Source: Neoarius graeffei (Eukaryota > Chordata > Actinopteri > Siluriformes > Ariidae). Taken from it: a stretch of DNA of 64,000 bases. The position numbers and the translations under genes are program-made. The stretch covers positions 84,147,888 to 84,211,887 of the forward strand of contig NC_083571.1 in the NCBI RefSeq assembly GCF_027579695.1, given 5' to 3'. The notes under the pieces were generated by a model. It made no database searches. It was not told the DNA's origin and saw nothing but the letters and a program-made list of their open reading frames with translations. This document shows positions 44,652 to 56,649 of the stretch, in pieces. The first letter of the stretch is position 1. Every line of letters starts with the position of its first letter.

Positions 44652-44757
44652 CTGGAGGCGATTCGTTGGGCGTTCCACAGTGTTCAGATAAGGCGCGTTG
44701 CCTAGACTACCATACCACCAGAAGATTCTTCTCTAGTCCTCGCAAAGCCTTATGGGA

Positions 44758-44765
44758 TGAGGTAA
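44758..44765 (-). promoter_or_regulatory. jun: Distal jun2 AP-1-like site
   Basis: TTACCTCA on the minus strand is identical to the mammalian jun2 site. It lies 134 bp upstream of jun1, close to the roughly 120-bp spacing remembered for the human promoter. Confidence 0.75.
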
Positions 44766-44779
44766 TGCTGCAAGTCGAT

Positions 44780-46092
44780 GAACGGTGCATTATGGGATTA
44801 CGTATTGTTTTTGAATATCTAGTTACGCGCTTAGCTGTTTCACATATACAAAGTCTGTGAGATGATATTGTGTTGCTGTGTTATTGTCACTCTATACGAT
44901 TAGAAATAAAGTTTTAACAGTGTTTTGTACGTTTTTGTTACAAGTGATACTTTTCTGAAGGGGATGAACGCTTCAAGGATTATTTCGAAAGGAATATCCG
45001 ATATAAGAAGTTATTCCTGGTGTTGATTTAAAATTAAAAAGAGAATAGACAAAACGCATTTAATTGAATTCTGGTAGAAACTTACTTGACTGTAATTGTT
45101 ATATTAATTTTAAAGAAAAATCAGAAGTCGTAGTGAGACTAGCCTACTTCATGTCCATGTGTGTGATTGCGCGTTTCCCTGTTCAGCCAATGGGAATAGC
45201 AGAGGAGGCGGGTCCTCTAGTGGAGTGACAGCATGTCATAGGACTCATCGGCTTTAGGGAGCGTGTCAAAATTCCCTCTGTAGTCTTACAGCACTAACAA
45301 CCAAACACGAAACATTTAATAGCGCAAATATTATAGGAAATACATGATATTACATAGACTATTATTACTTGAATTAAGTCTCTGACTGGTATATTCAGGA
45401 TTCCATGTATAGTTTTGTAAACATTGGTTTTGTTTCTGTATCAAGACTTTTGCCATTCGCCCTAAAGCAACTTGACACTTGTTTACGTTCTCTGGCGCTT
45501 TTCAGTCTGTTGGATAGTCAGTTCACTGTCCCAAAATACCACGTAACCATGACGTTGTAGCCTCGACTACACATGTTCATGAACTATGATCCTAAATCAA
45601 ATTGAACCCACACACACACGCATTAATGCCTAAAAGTTAGTGGCTGTACTTTTGATTCCTGACTCAATAAAACGTTCACAACAAAATAACTTTTAGTTTG
45701 ACCTTTCCTCCATAAAGCTACAGTAGGTAATTTTGTTAGGAGCATTTTTGTTATTATTTCTTGAAATTCTCTTTACATCCTGACAGCAATGAATAAATAA
45801 AATGCTCTAACAATAAAAAGAAAAAAAATCCATTATCTGCGGCAGTTGCAGGGCTGTAAAAAGCCTGTCGAATAATTTCATTCGGTCCAAATGTAATGAT
45901 TGAAAGGACTACCTGCCTGTCTACCTGTGCGCGCTCTGCCCTTGCAGTCATTGCACATGACCGGAGTCTTCCACAAGGCTAGGCAGACATCTTGCAGACA
46001 TATCGCTAAAGCTAGTTGAACTAAAAATATCGCTAGAGCTAGTCGACAGCTGTGAGGACTAACAATAGCCGTGTTAGTTATTTACATTCATT
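44780..46092. other. jun upstream region, no gene seen
   Basis: No supported coding exon. At 45184-45225 agccaatggg, gaggcgggtcc and tgacagc cluster like a second promoter or enhancer facing away from jun. An old repeat may lie at 45830-46080 (two similar 'tatcgctaaagctagt' phrases near 46002 and 46030). Confidence 0.4.
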
Positions 46093-46106
46093 ATGATAAT
46101 ATTAGG

Positions 46107-46468
46107 GCAGCACGATGGTGTAGTGGTTAGCACTGTCGGCTCACAACAAGAAAATCCTGGGTTCGAGGCCGGTGAAGGCCTTTCTGTGTGGAGTTTGCAT
46201 ATTCTCCCCGTGTCTGTGCGGGTTTCCTCCGGGTGCTCCGGTTTCCCCCACAGTCCAAAGACATGCAGGTTAGGTTAATTGGTGGCTCTAAATTGACCGT
46301 AGGTGTGAATGTGAGTGTGAATGGTTGTTTGTGTCTATGTGTCAGCCCTGCGATAACCTGGTGACTTGTCCAGGGTGTACCCTGCCTCTCGCCCATAGTC
46401 AGCTGGGATAGACTCCAGCTTGCCTGCGATCCTGTCGAACAGGATAAGCAGCTACAGATAATGGATGG
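46107..46468 (+). repeat. V-SINE with perfect 14-bp target duplication
   Basis: Full-length SINE from the head (gatggtgtagtggttagcac) to the atggatgg tail. ATGATAATATTAGG occurs at 46093-46106 and 46469-46482. Confidence 0.93.
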
Positions 46469-46857
46469 ATGATAATATTAGGTGTTTTCTTACATGTGAA
46501 TGAGACTTGAGGGAGTTGGATTTGACAACGAAGTGCTGCATTCCTCTCCCAACACTTCCTCATGGACTCGTCCACCAGCAGTAGTCAGGCAGTATGCGTT
46601 CATGTGTTTTGGAGGAGTCGCTTTGGACGGAGGACTGAAGGGAGGCTGTGGGATTTTTCAGTTGGATACTTTCAAAACCTAGCTTACTCTTGCTAGTTTC
46701 TCCAAAATTTAAAATTCTTTAAAAATGTTATTAAAGATATTGTTCTTGACTTATATAGGTTTAATAAAAGCCTATTTAATATTTAATAACAGAGGCTTAT
46801 AGTCTACAAACTATTATACTGTATTAAAATATAACTAATGTCATATGATATTTCCAT

Positions 46858-47234
46858 CCATCTCATCTCATTATCTCTAGCCACTTTATCCTGTTCTACA
46901 GGGTCGCTGGCAAGCTGGAGCCTATCCCAGCTGACTACGGGCGAAAGGCGGGGTACACCCTGGACAAGTCACCAGGTCATCACAGGGCTGACACATAGAC
47001 ACAGACAACCATTCACACTCACATTCACACCTACGGTCAATTTAGAGTCACCAGTTAACCTAACCTGCATGTCTTTGGACTGTGGGGGAAACTGGAGCAC
47101 CCGGAGGAAACCCACGCAGACACGGGGAGAACATGCAAACTCCGCACAGAAAGACCCTCGCCAGCCACGGGGCTCGGACCTGGACCTTCTTGCTGTGAGG
47201 CGACAGCGCTAACCACTACACCACCATGCCGCCT
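46858..47234 (-). repeat. V-SINE, full length
   Basis: Minus-strand copy: tail tctcattatctctagccac at the left; head, read in reverse, gtagtggttagcgctgtcgc at the right. Confidence 0.88.
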
Positions 47235-47334
47235 ACTTAAGTAATATAATATATTTTGACAAATATAAATATAATATATTTATGCAGGATTCTTTTCTGA
47301 TTACTATGGTTGTAAAGAGTAGTTATTTACCATA

Positions 47335-48003
47335 AAGCTATTGTAGCCTTCCTGCTAATCTGGCCATTCTCCTCTGACCTCTCTCATCAAAAAGGAGTCT
47401 GAAAATTCTAGGAGTAGTTTCGAGCAAGGGGCGGCACGGTGGTGTAGTGGTTAGCGCTGTCGCCTCACAGCAAGAAGGTCCTGGGTTCGAGCCCCGGGGC
47501 CGGCGAGGGCCTTTCTGTGTGGAGTTTGCATGTTCTCCCTGTGTCCGCGTGGGTTTCCTCCGGGTGCTCCGGTTTCCCCCACAGTCCAAAGACATGCAGG
47601 TTAGGTTAACTGGTGACTCTAAATTGACCGTAGGTGTGAATGTGAGTGAATGGTTGTCTGTGTCTATGTGTCAGCCCTGTGATGACCTGGCGACTTGTCT
47701 AGGGTGTACCCCGCCTTTCGCCCGTAGTCAGCTGGGATAGGCTCCAGCTTGCCTGCGACCCTGTAGAAGGATAAAGCGGCTAGAGATAATGAGATGAGAT
47801 GAGTTTCGAGCAATTTCCGAAATACTCAAACCAGCCCATCTGGCAGCAGCAACCATGCCACAGTCAGTCACTAAGATAGCATTTTTCATGATGCTTATGT
47901 TTGATGTGAACATTAACTGAAGCTCTTGACCTGTAACTGCACTGTTGCCACAAAAGTGGCTGATCAGATAATTGAATGAATCTACTTCCTAATAAAGGGG
48001 ATG
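47335..48003. mobile_element. Relic of a Tc1-family element (CCTAATAAAG end), split by a SINE
   Basis: Sequence on both sides of the SINE (gtagccttcctgctaatctg, aaatactcaaaccagcccat, gtgaacattaactgaagctc, ending tcctaataaag) matches the noncoding end of a common fish Tc1-like family, from memory. The probable transposase part of the same family is the relic at 52335-53020. Confidence 0.6.
47428..47803 (+). repeat. V-SINE with target duplication TTTCGAGCAA
   Basis: Full-length plus-strand copy with a GATGA-type tail (gataatgagatgagatgag). TTTCGAGCAA is repeated at 47418-47427 and 47804-47813. Confidence 0.93.
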
Positions 48004-48282
48004 GGGAAAATATGTTCTAGACAGGAACATGTTTAGACACGAAAACAGATACATTGCAATGCCACTCATCCTTAATCCTTCCCAATGTGTCATCTGCAGT
48101 GTAGGGGCTAATAATATTTAAATCATGGATAATCCATCCATCCATTATCTGTAGCCACTTATCCTGTACAGGGTCGCAGGTGGCTACAGATCTGACTATG
48201 GACGAGAGGCAGGGTACACCCTGGACAAGTCACCAGGTCATCGCAGGGCTAACACATAGAGACAAACAACCATTCACACTTA

Positions 48283-48983
48283 AGCCAAGTTTACATTAGA
48301 CTGTATCTGTCTCATTTTCTTCGTGGATGCACTGTCCGTTTACATTAAAACGCCTGGAAACGCCGGGAAACGGGAATCCGTCAGGGTCCACATATTCAAT
48401 CCAGATCGTGTCTGGTCCGGTGCTGTGTAAACATTGAGAATACGCGGATACGCTGTGCTGAGCTCTAGCTGGCGTCGTCATTGGACAACGTCACTGTGAC
48501 ATCCACCTTCCTGATTCGCTGGCGTTGGTCATGTGACGCGACTGCTGAAAAACGGCACGGACTTCCGCCTTGTATCACCTTTCATTAAAGAGTATAAAAG
48601 TATGAAAATACTGCAAATACTGATGCAAATACTGCCCATTGTGTAGTTATGATTGTCTTTAGGCTTGCCATCCTTCCACTTGCAAGTGGTAAGTGATATG
48701 CACTGGGATCACACACACAGCGGCTCAGTCCCGAATCACTGCTCGTGCACTTCACTCACGCGCTCTGTGAGCTGCGCAGGGCCGGAGTGCGCACCCTCCA
48801 GAGGGCACTCGCTGTTCAGGGCGGAGTGATTTGGAGCACAGGATGCCTGCGGAGCCAAGCGTATCCATGTATTGACGTTGCTGTGTGCACGCGAATTGTG
48901 TATTGGCGTTGCTGTGTGCACGCTAATCGTTTTAAAAATGTTAATCTGATGATCCGCTGATACGGTCTAATGTAAACCCCACC
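48283..48983. mobile_element. Harbinger-like MITE (GTTTACATTAGACCGTATC family), copy 2
   Basis: Close copy of 26893-27606, same orientation, flanked by TTA (48280-48282, 48984-48986). It differs by scattered substitutions and a short deletion near 48697. Confidence 0.88.
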
Positions 48984-49351
48984 TTACATTCACACCTACA
49001 GTCAAATTAGGCCCTGTCCACACAGCAACGGATTCAGGTGACTCCGATACAATTGCTTATCGTTTAGGCCTGGCGTCCACACGGCACCGGCATTTTGGGT
49101 GCCCAAAACACAATCTTTTTGAGAACGGGTTCCAGAGTGGAAAGATCTGGCAACGTTGCCGTTGTGAAGTCGTCTGGATGAGTAGAATGGATTTGTTTAT
49201 GATGACGTCACAACCACATGACTGTGAGTGCTTCACGCCGGGTAGAAGTGTAACGAACTCAATGCGAGTTGTCAACAAATCCTGTAACTTGGTTCATGAA
49301 ACGTGCTTACAAAATATTTTCACTGTGAATATTTATTGTGTAATGGTGCAA

Positions 49352-49391
<40 letters not shown>

Positions 49392-49507
49392 GCCCTTAGG
49401 GCAGAGTCAATCCCGCCAGCAAAACTAGGGAAAAAAAGGAGCGATCTCACCTCTTCAGATGTTGGTTTAAGTCCTACAATACATTCCTCAAAAAGGGCAT
49501 AGAAGAG

Positions 49508-49907
49508 CAAATTAATCCATCAACGTGTAGCATTCAATTTATTCCGGACCATTAAAGACGCCGCCTTCCGCGTAGAATCATACGTCATCCTCGCCGCCAT
49601 ACTGGATAGGTCAAAGCGGAGAATAAAGATTCATGTGCTGCGTTTAACTGTACCAACAGGTTTACTGTCCAAACGAGATCACATGGGCTTACCTTTCACA
49701 GGTGAGAAACAACAAATTAATCCATTAACGTTTAGCATTCAATTTATTCCGGACCATTAAAGATGCCGCCTTCCGCGTAGAATCATACGTCATCCTCGCC
49801 GCCATATTGGATAGGTCAAAGCGGAGAATAAAGATTAGCTGCGTTTAACTGTACCAACAGGTTTGCCGTCCAAACGAAATCACATGGGATTACCTTTCAC
49901 AGGTGAG
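49508..49907 (+). repeat. Tandem duplication carrying a THAP-like first exon twice
   Basis: Two ~200-bp units (from 49508 and 49713) are about 93% alike by eye. Each contains CAAFNCTNRFTVQTRSHGLTF-like coding potential (second unit differs slightly) ending TTTCACAG|GTGAG. That is the same cysteine pattern, TFH end and donor phase as the exon at 19117. A start codon was not identified in this frame. Confidence 0.6.
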
Positions 49908-50179
49908 ACTGGAAAAATACTTTTCATTGTATTTGGTCATTATAATGTAATTTTATGAACAGATTTTCCTGACTTTGTGGCTAATATGAAGTCTCGCGCA
50001 TAATAGTTTATGCGCATGCGTCCTTACTTCTTCTATTGTTCTGGTGTCTCCGAAGGGACCGTCTTACAGCGCCCCTAGAGATGTGGCATGTGTATTGCAT
50101 CGTTTTCAGCAAGCGTTGCGTTGCCATATGGATATGCCACCTGATATTTTACTGATCGTTGCCCATTTGGATGCGATAT

Positions 50180-50532
50180 CTCATCTCATCTCATTATCTC
50201 TAGCCGCTTTATCCTTCTACAGGGTCGCAGGCAAGCTGGAGCCTATCCCAGCTAACTACAGGCGAAAGGCGGGGTACACCCTGGACAAGTCGCCAGGTCA
50301 TCGCAGGGCTGACACATAGACACAGACAACCATTCACACTCACATTCACACCTACGGTCAATTTAGAGTCACCAGTTAACCTAACCTGCATGTCTTTGGA
50401 CTGTGGGGGAAACCGGAGCACCCGGAGGAAACCCACGCGGACACGGGGAGAACATGCAAACTCCGCACAGAAAGGCCCTCGCCGGCCACGGGGATCGAAC
50501 CCGGACCTTCTTGCTGTGAGGAGACAGCGCTA
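50180..50532 (-). repeat. V-SINE nested in the Harbinger-like element
   Basis: Minus-strand copy with target duplication TGGATGCGATAT (50168-50179) and TGGACGCGATAT (50533-50544). It lacks the last few bases of the head. It is the innermost element of a three-level nest. Confidence 0.92.
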
Positions 50533-50770
50533 TGGACGCGATATATTTTTAAATAACATCTCGTTGCCGTTGTCGTGTGGATGTAGCCTTAGAGCCACCA
50601 ATTAGCCTAATCTGCATGTCTTTGGACTGTGGGGGAAACCGGAGCACACGGAGAGAACATGCAAACTCCACACAGAAAGGCCCTTGTTAACCGCTGGGCT
50701 CAGACCCAGGACCTTCTTGCTGTGAGGCGACAGTGCTAACCACTACACCACCGTGCCGCCCATGAATAAT

Positions 50771-52334
50771 CACTGCTGAATGGAAATTTTTGGACTCACA
50801 CCAACTGGTGCATGGATAAGCAGAGATAAAGAAACAACAAGAAAGTTAAGATTTGCATTCCTATTGGCAGTAGTAAAGATTAAGCATAACCAAAAAGAGG
50901 GAGGAGTATGTACCATCTGTATACTAGGCCTGTTAACAGATTTTCAGATAACAGTCAAGGATTATAGCCACTGAGCTTCGTATTGCTCAGTGTTCTGCCC
51001 TCAGGATCAGGACAGACAACACTCATACAAGAACACAGCATTTCAAAAACATATCTTGAGTGTATTGATTTATTATGAAGATTATAATGTTGTAAAGAAA
51101 TACTAGTTGATAACAATGAATTACATAGTATTTTGTTCAAACAAACTCTGTAGCAACATATCCACAGATACAAGTTGAATTGTACTTTGTGTACAACTGA
51201 TTTAATGAGAAACAAATAAAACAGTAAGAGTGATGTGCTAATAAACAGTAAATTACTACAGCATTCACTAAATGTTGATGTGTGGAGCAGCCATCTTGGA
51301 TCTTGAGGTTGGGTTTGGTGAGGTTCCTCCAGCTTTCCAAGTTGGAAATCTGACTTCAGGGGCATTCCAGTTGACATTTCCGACTGGGAACTTGGAAATC
51401 CTGACTTCCCCATACAAATGGAACGCACCATATGTATGTAGACCCCATTTATAAAGTGTAGAAAGTCATAGTGTATTTACAGGTGCGTTACCTTTTACCG
51501 AATATAAAATAAAATGATTACGTAAAACATATCGGTTAACTATTCTTAAAAATGCTGGGCATGATGTAGCCATAGGTCATTCATACCCTTATTTCTGTGT
51601 TGTTCTGCCTACTAAGATTATTTTTGATTCACTTTTTAGAAAGTTTACACTTAGTTACAATAAGTAATTTTAAAACAGCAAAAACAATTGTAATTGCAAT
51701 CAATTTTGTTTATATATTTAATTACATTTATTTTTTTACTTTTATTTTCTTAAAATGTATTTAATATAATTATCATTACATTAAGCAGGGTACATTTAAA
51801 TACAATGTATTTTTCACTTAAATAAAACAGCTATGCTATGCATGTTATAATACAATTTAGAGCATTTTACTTACAAACATACTGCAACATTAAAATATAT
51901 AATTATCAGCTAAACACAACAAAATTAAACGAACCACTGACAATGACAAGATGCATGAACTACTTTAGAACAGAACAAGACACTAAATTTCGCTCAGTAG
52001 TTTTGGTGACCAGACTTGTTATTCAGTCATGAAGACATTTGAGCACTGATGAGGGGCTTCCTCAGTTCTACCTACAGATGGGAAAATCCCCACCATTAAA
52101 TTGCTCTTTGACTCACACCTGTGGCATCATGAAACTGACATGACACTGGAGTCCAGAGATGTGAATCAGAAGCAGACATGTCAACATGATGTGGTGGGTA
52201 GATGATAGATGTTGTTGGAAACCCTTTCCTTTGTTCTGAAATGGGTTTGGTCCACGGTTTTATTTTGAGCTGACAGGAAGGGAGAAAACAGTCTTTACAC
52301 ACAGAAAAGCATCAGAACACACAACACATCAAGC
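50771..52334. other. Intergenic, little recognised
   Basis: No gene seen. At 51325-51415 paired phrases (tccaagttggaaatctgac / gggaacttggaaatcctgac) suggest a degenerate repeat. The rest is AT-rich and unassigned. Confidence 0.45.
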
Positions 52335-53020
52335 TTTGAGAGGTATAGGCTGTAACAGCAGAAGACCACTCCTGGGTCAGGGTCCCACTCCTATCAGCCA
52401 AGAACAGGAACGCAGGTTCTACTGTGGACTGTTCACAAAACTGGACTGTTAAAATTGGAAGGTGAATCTTGATTTCTGCTGCACATTGTAGGGTGGCGGC
52501 ACGGTGGTGTAGTGGTTAGCGCTGTCGCCTCACAGCAAGAAGGTCCTGGGTTCGAGCCCCGGGGCCGGCGAGGGCCTTTCTGTGTGGAGTTTGCATGTTC
52601 TCCCCGTGTCCGCGTGGGTTTCCTCCGGGTGCTCTGGTTTCCCCCACAGTCCAAAGACATGCAGGTTAGGTTAACTGGTGACTCTAAATTGACCGTAGGT
52701 GTGAGTGTGAATGGTTGTCTGTGTCTATGTGTCAGCCCTGTGATGACCTGGCGACTTGTCCAGGGTGTACCCCGCCTTTCGCCCATAGTCAGCTGGGATA
52801 GGCTCCAGCTTGCCTGCGACCCTGTAGAAGGATAAAGCGGCTAGAGATAATGAGATGAGATGAGACATTGTAGGGTCAAAATTTGGACCTAACCTGAATT
52901 CAATAGAGTGCCTTTGGTATGTGGTAGAATGGGAGATTTGTAGCATTCATGTGCAACTGAGAAATCTGTCACAATTATATGATGTAATTATATCAACATG
53001 GACCAGAATCTAAAATATAG
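52335..53020 (+). mobile_element. Tc1 transposase relic split by a SINE
   Basis: Left part (atcagccaagaacaggaac, ctggactgttaaaattgg, cttgatttctgctgc) and right part (ggtcaaaatttgg, attcaatagagtgcctttgg, aatgggagattt, tatggaccagaatc region) follow the order of a fish Tc1-type transposase gene. The segment with the second catalytic Asp is missing and many stops are present. The SINE 52495-52864 lies between them. Confidence 0.65.
52495..52864 (+). repeat. V-SINE with perfect 12-bp target duplication
   Basis: Full-length copy with a GATGA-type tail. ACATTGTAGGGT flanks it at 52483-52494 and 52865-52876. Confidence 0.95.
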
Positions 53021-54750
53021 TCATATTTAGCTGTCTGTGAAATAAGGCCATGCAGAAAAATTTCTGAGTTCAACAAGTATAGAGTTAGCTAGATATAATT
53101 CACTTAATAATAAAATAATTGACAGGAATAACATAAAATGATTGCCTGTATTTCCAGGATCATCTCTGGATCCACCATGACACTATCCCTGATAAAGCAG
53201 GTGCTAAAGATGAATGAATAAATGAATAAAATAAAATATTTGATTCTGTTTTTTTTCTCTAGCCTTACTCTTGTGAATTGGACAGCAAGATTTCATCTCA
53301 GACATCTGCATCTAATATCATTCACATATACTCATATCATACATTCACTTATATCATTAATATAGTTGCCACATAGCATTTGTGTACAGCTCAGCTATCT
53401 TGACTGTTTAAGTGTCAGTTTAGCAGAACCTTGGGGAACAATAATATGTAGCCATGTTGGTCGTTTTTGCTATCCTTTTTTTGGCATTAAAACCTTATAA
53501 AAGCCTAATATAGTCCCAGCCGTGTTGCAGTGTCTGTATCAATGTCATTGTAGTTCATTGCCCTTTAGCCTGTTATAAGAAATCACCTAGATTCTAATGG
53601 AGGAGAGGTCAAAGATCACCAAGCAATTCTGTCAAATGTATGCTTACTGCCTAGGTGTGGCAGCGAGCTTAACGGTCATCTCCAGACTTGCCTAGGAGTA
53701 AATCAGAACACTGGCGCTGCACAGAGAGACAGAGGAGAGATAGAGAGAGAGAGAGTGTGTGTGTAAGAGAGAAGAGGAAGGTCTAAATTATTGTTTCATC
53801 TCCGCTATCTGCTTATAAAATCTCACCAACCAGAGAATATGATCTACCTTAGCTGATATATTCATAAAATAAGCACAAACTAGTGTGGGCTTGAAGACCG
53901 TGCCAGTCATTAACAACTACTCAAGCACAACTTGAGGCAACAGACACTTTAGTAGTTCAGAAAACCAAAGAATCCATCCAATTCCATTTAATGCTGTTCT
54001 GAAGTTTGCAGTCCATCTCTGAATGCCTGAGGTCAGTGTGTGGCTTAAAGAGCCTGTTTAAAAAATGTAATTTATAGCCCTGAGTTCAGACACATGGTGG
54101 CCAGAGGTTGGAAAGTCAGGGATGGTTGCTTCAGAGAAGGTATTTGTTGTAGTTGTACTTGATCACAGGCTGAGAAAATATAGACAGAGAGAAAATACAG
54201 ACACTATTGAACAGAGCTGTACTCCACTGCTCCTAGTTCCTACCGCTAATCTGGCAACTGCAAGAGTTAGGAGTTAGCAGAGTTTTCTTATTTCAAGCTA
54301 AAATAGTAAAACTATTGCAGCTCTGCTAGTTCAAATGTGCAGGAGAGAATGGCATTTCATTTATGGCATGTTGTTATTTTGTGGATTCGTGGTCAGTGTA
54401 GTGAAAAAAAAAGCAAGTCTGATTTTATGGCTCTCTCATTATTATCCAGATTTCAGCACTGTCATTTCCTTTTAGTGCCTTTACTGAGAGAGTAATGAAT
54501 ATTTACCTAATGGGAAATGTGCTCATACAGTTGAAGCATGCGGTTTTATATGAACAGTCATGTCAGCTGAAGTGGTTAAGTCTCAGAGTGTATTTGTGTT
54601 AATTTAGTTTCTTTTTTTTCTTCTCCTGATTTTTTTCCCTCCCCATTTTTCCAGCAGTCCCTCAGCAGCTTACCAAAGCCAACATAAACGGGGGAGTGAC
54701 CCATGCCATTGTGTTAGTGCTGCACATGGTCTCTTAAAGTAAAGAGAGGG
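53021..54750. other. Repeat-poor intergenic DNA
   Basis: No gene seen. A short SINE-tail-like stretch lies at 53145-53230 (gataaagcaggtgctaaagatgaatgaataaatg phrase, interrupted) and an AG-rich run at 53725-53780. The remainder looks unique and may include conserved noncoding sequence. Confidence 0.4.

Positions 54751-54753
<3 letters not shown>

Positions 54754-54795
<42 letters not shown>
54754..54795. repeat. (CA)n microsatellite
   Basis: About 21 CA units. Confidence 0.95.
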
Positions 54796-54797
<2 letters not shown>

Positions 54798-54799
54798 AG

Positions 54800-56220
54800 T
54801 CTCTGTACGTCTGTCCTTACTACAAGTACAGGCAGGAAATCCGTTGCCTTGAAAACAAGTTTTTAGTGGGGCTCCATTGTGTTGTGTTCTTTCCAGAAGA
54901 GCTGAGTGCACACGTGAGAGGGGTCAACTTCCTGAGCTCTCTCACTATCAACACATACAGTAATGAAACCACACTCTGTTTACTCAATACAGACATTCAC
55001 ACCCTTACATACATGTAGGTATGCACACACCCAAGTATGCATTCTGCACACAACTGGAATTCCTTTTATGTAGTATACACGTTGAAAACCGTCATACTGT
55101 GCACATCCATTTCCTCATATCCTTTGTATATTTTAAAACATCTTACTTTGAATTCAGACCATTACATGACATTACAGGCATATTGTATTGTTGTTACTCT
55201 AGTAGTGTGTGAGAGCGATAGCAGTGTGTGTATACTGGGAGAGATTGAGACTTTCTGTAGTTCTGCCTCGTGTCCTTTTCCTTGGCTTGGTATCAACATG
55301 ATCACTAATTCCATAGAGGTTTTCCCCTCCAAGAACTGCTGTTGTTTCAGCTGTTAAGGAAGAAGAAGAAGAAGAAGAGAAGACAAAAAAAATCCTGTCC
55401 CTCAGTGAGCTGTTTGCTCAGCCAGCTGTGTCCTCATGGACAACATGCATATTTTTTCCTTTATAGCCGGTTTCACTACCTCACGCATAATACCAGGAAG
55501 GTTGTAATGAAATTGCTGGATATTTGAGCAGACTGATGCTACCTGTATTTGTTTCAAGCAAAATCATTCATCATGTTTGTTAAATTGAATAACAAAAAGA
55601 TAAAAAAGTGCTCCTGTAATACAACGAAATCAAACCTGTTGTGCTCTAGCATGTCCCTGTTCTCTGTATGTCTGTAGTTAAAGGCTTCATAAAGGACAGG
55701 TGTTCTCCAGATGTAGTGTAGAGCTTTACCGGGTAGGACTGGGGCTATTAAATCCATCAAATCTCTGTCAAAATACAGCAGAGAAAATAAATGGAAACCA
55801 TACGTGTGAGTAACATCTTTACATCTAATATCTAGCATTCAAGCTGAATTACTGATTTCTCAGAATTGAAAGCAAATGGTCAGTGGTTGAGCTTACTGAA
55901 TAAAGCAGGAAAGAAGCAGGAAAGTGGACAAGGACTATTATAAAGGCCAGCAACTCTTTTTCTGTAAAGTGTATCCTAATAGAATATTATTCACATAGTA
56001 CTTTTTTCTCCTTCTTTACCTCCAGTCTTGCTTTTTCTTTCAAATCATTTATTTTCTCTCTGTTTCTGCTCTAAGTTGTGGAAGGCAAGCACATTTAGTA
56101 AAAGACAGACAAAATATTTCAGATTTATGGTTTGGTGTGAGAGGGTTCTGGCAGATCAAAAGTAACTAAAGAAACTGTGTGGATTTTTTTTTTCAAATCT
56201 ATCTTATTGTATGTTCTACA
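54800..56220. other. Intergenic, nothing recognised
   Basis: No coding exon or repeat family identified; includes a (GAA)n run at 55357-55380. Confidence 0.5.
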
Positions 56221-56221
56221 T

Positions 56222-56289
<68 letters not shown>
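56222..56289. repeat. (TG)n microsatellite
   Basis: About 34 TG units, the longest dinucleotide run in this part. Confidence 0.95.
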
Positions 56290-56291
<2 letters not shown>

Positions 56292-56367
56292 ACACCTCAC
56301 AAATATAAAATAGGGATGTACTGAACATAGAATGGTCAATATGTTTGCTTCTCAATTAAATAGTAAG

Positions 56368-56640
56368 GTGAGTGAATGAACATGCAAGTAAAAGAGTGAG
56401 TGACTGAGCATGTGAATGAAAGAGTGAGTGAAAGAGTGAGCATGTGAGTGAAAGAGTGAAGGAGTGAGTGACAGTGAACAGGTGAATGAAAGAGTGACCA
56501 TGAGTGAATGAGTGGGTCACAGTGAGTATGTGAGTGAAAGAGCATGTGAGTGAGTGAGTGAGTGAGTGAGTGAGTGAGTGAGTGAGTGAGTGAGTGAGTG
56601 AGTGAGTGAGTGAGTGAGAATGTGACTGAGTGAAAGAGTG
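56368..56640. repeat. Degenerate (GTGA)n minisatellite with a pure core
   Basis: GTGA/ATGA/AAGA-type tetramers extend over 270 bp, with a pure (GTGA)n block at about 56547-56618. The long open frames across it (HSLTHSLT repeats) come from the 12-bp periodicity and are not genes. Confidence 0.9.
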
Positions 56641-56649
56641 CTGAATTGC

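Larger units (their letters stand above)
49010..50588. mobile_element. Harbinger-like element (GGCCCTGTCCACAC / GTGTGGATGTAGCC), with THAP-like exons
   Basis: TTA lies on both sides (49007-49009, 50589-50591) and the reconstructed target matches the SINE consensus. Ends are inverted and match the element at 22800-23537. It is larger than that copy because it holds a (GA)n run (49351-49388), a tandem duplication with a THAP-like exon (49508-49907) and a SINE (50180-50532). Confidence 0.88.
48134..50761 (-). repeat. V-SINE split by two Harbinger-like elements
   Basis: Pieces 48134-48282, 48987-49009 and 50592-50761 join to one minus-strand V-SINE. The outer flanks ATGGATAAT (48125-48133) and ATGAATAAT (50762-50770) are its target duplication with one difference. 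Both inserts have TTA duplications. Confidence 0.9.
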
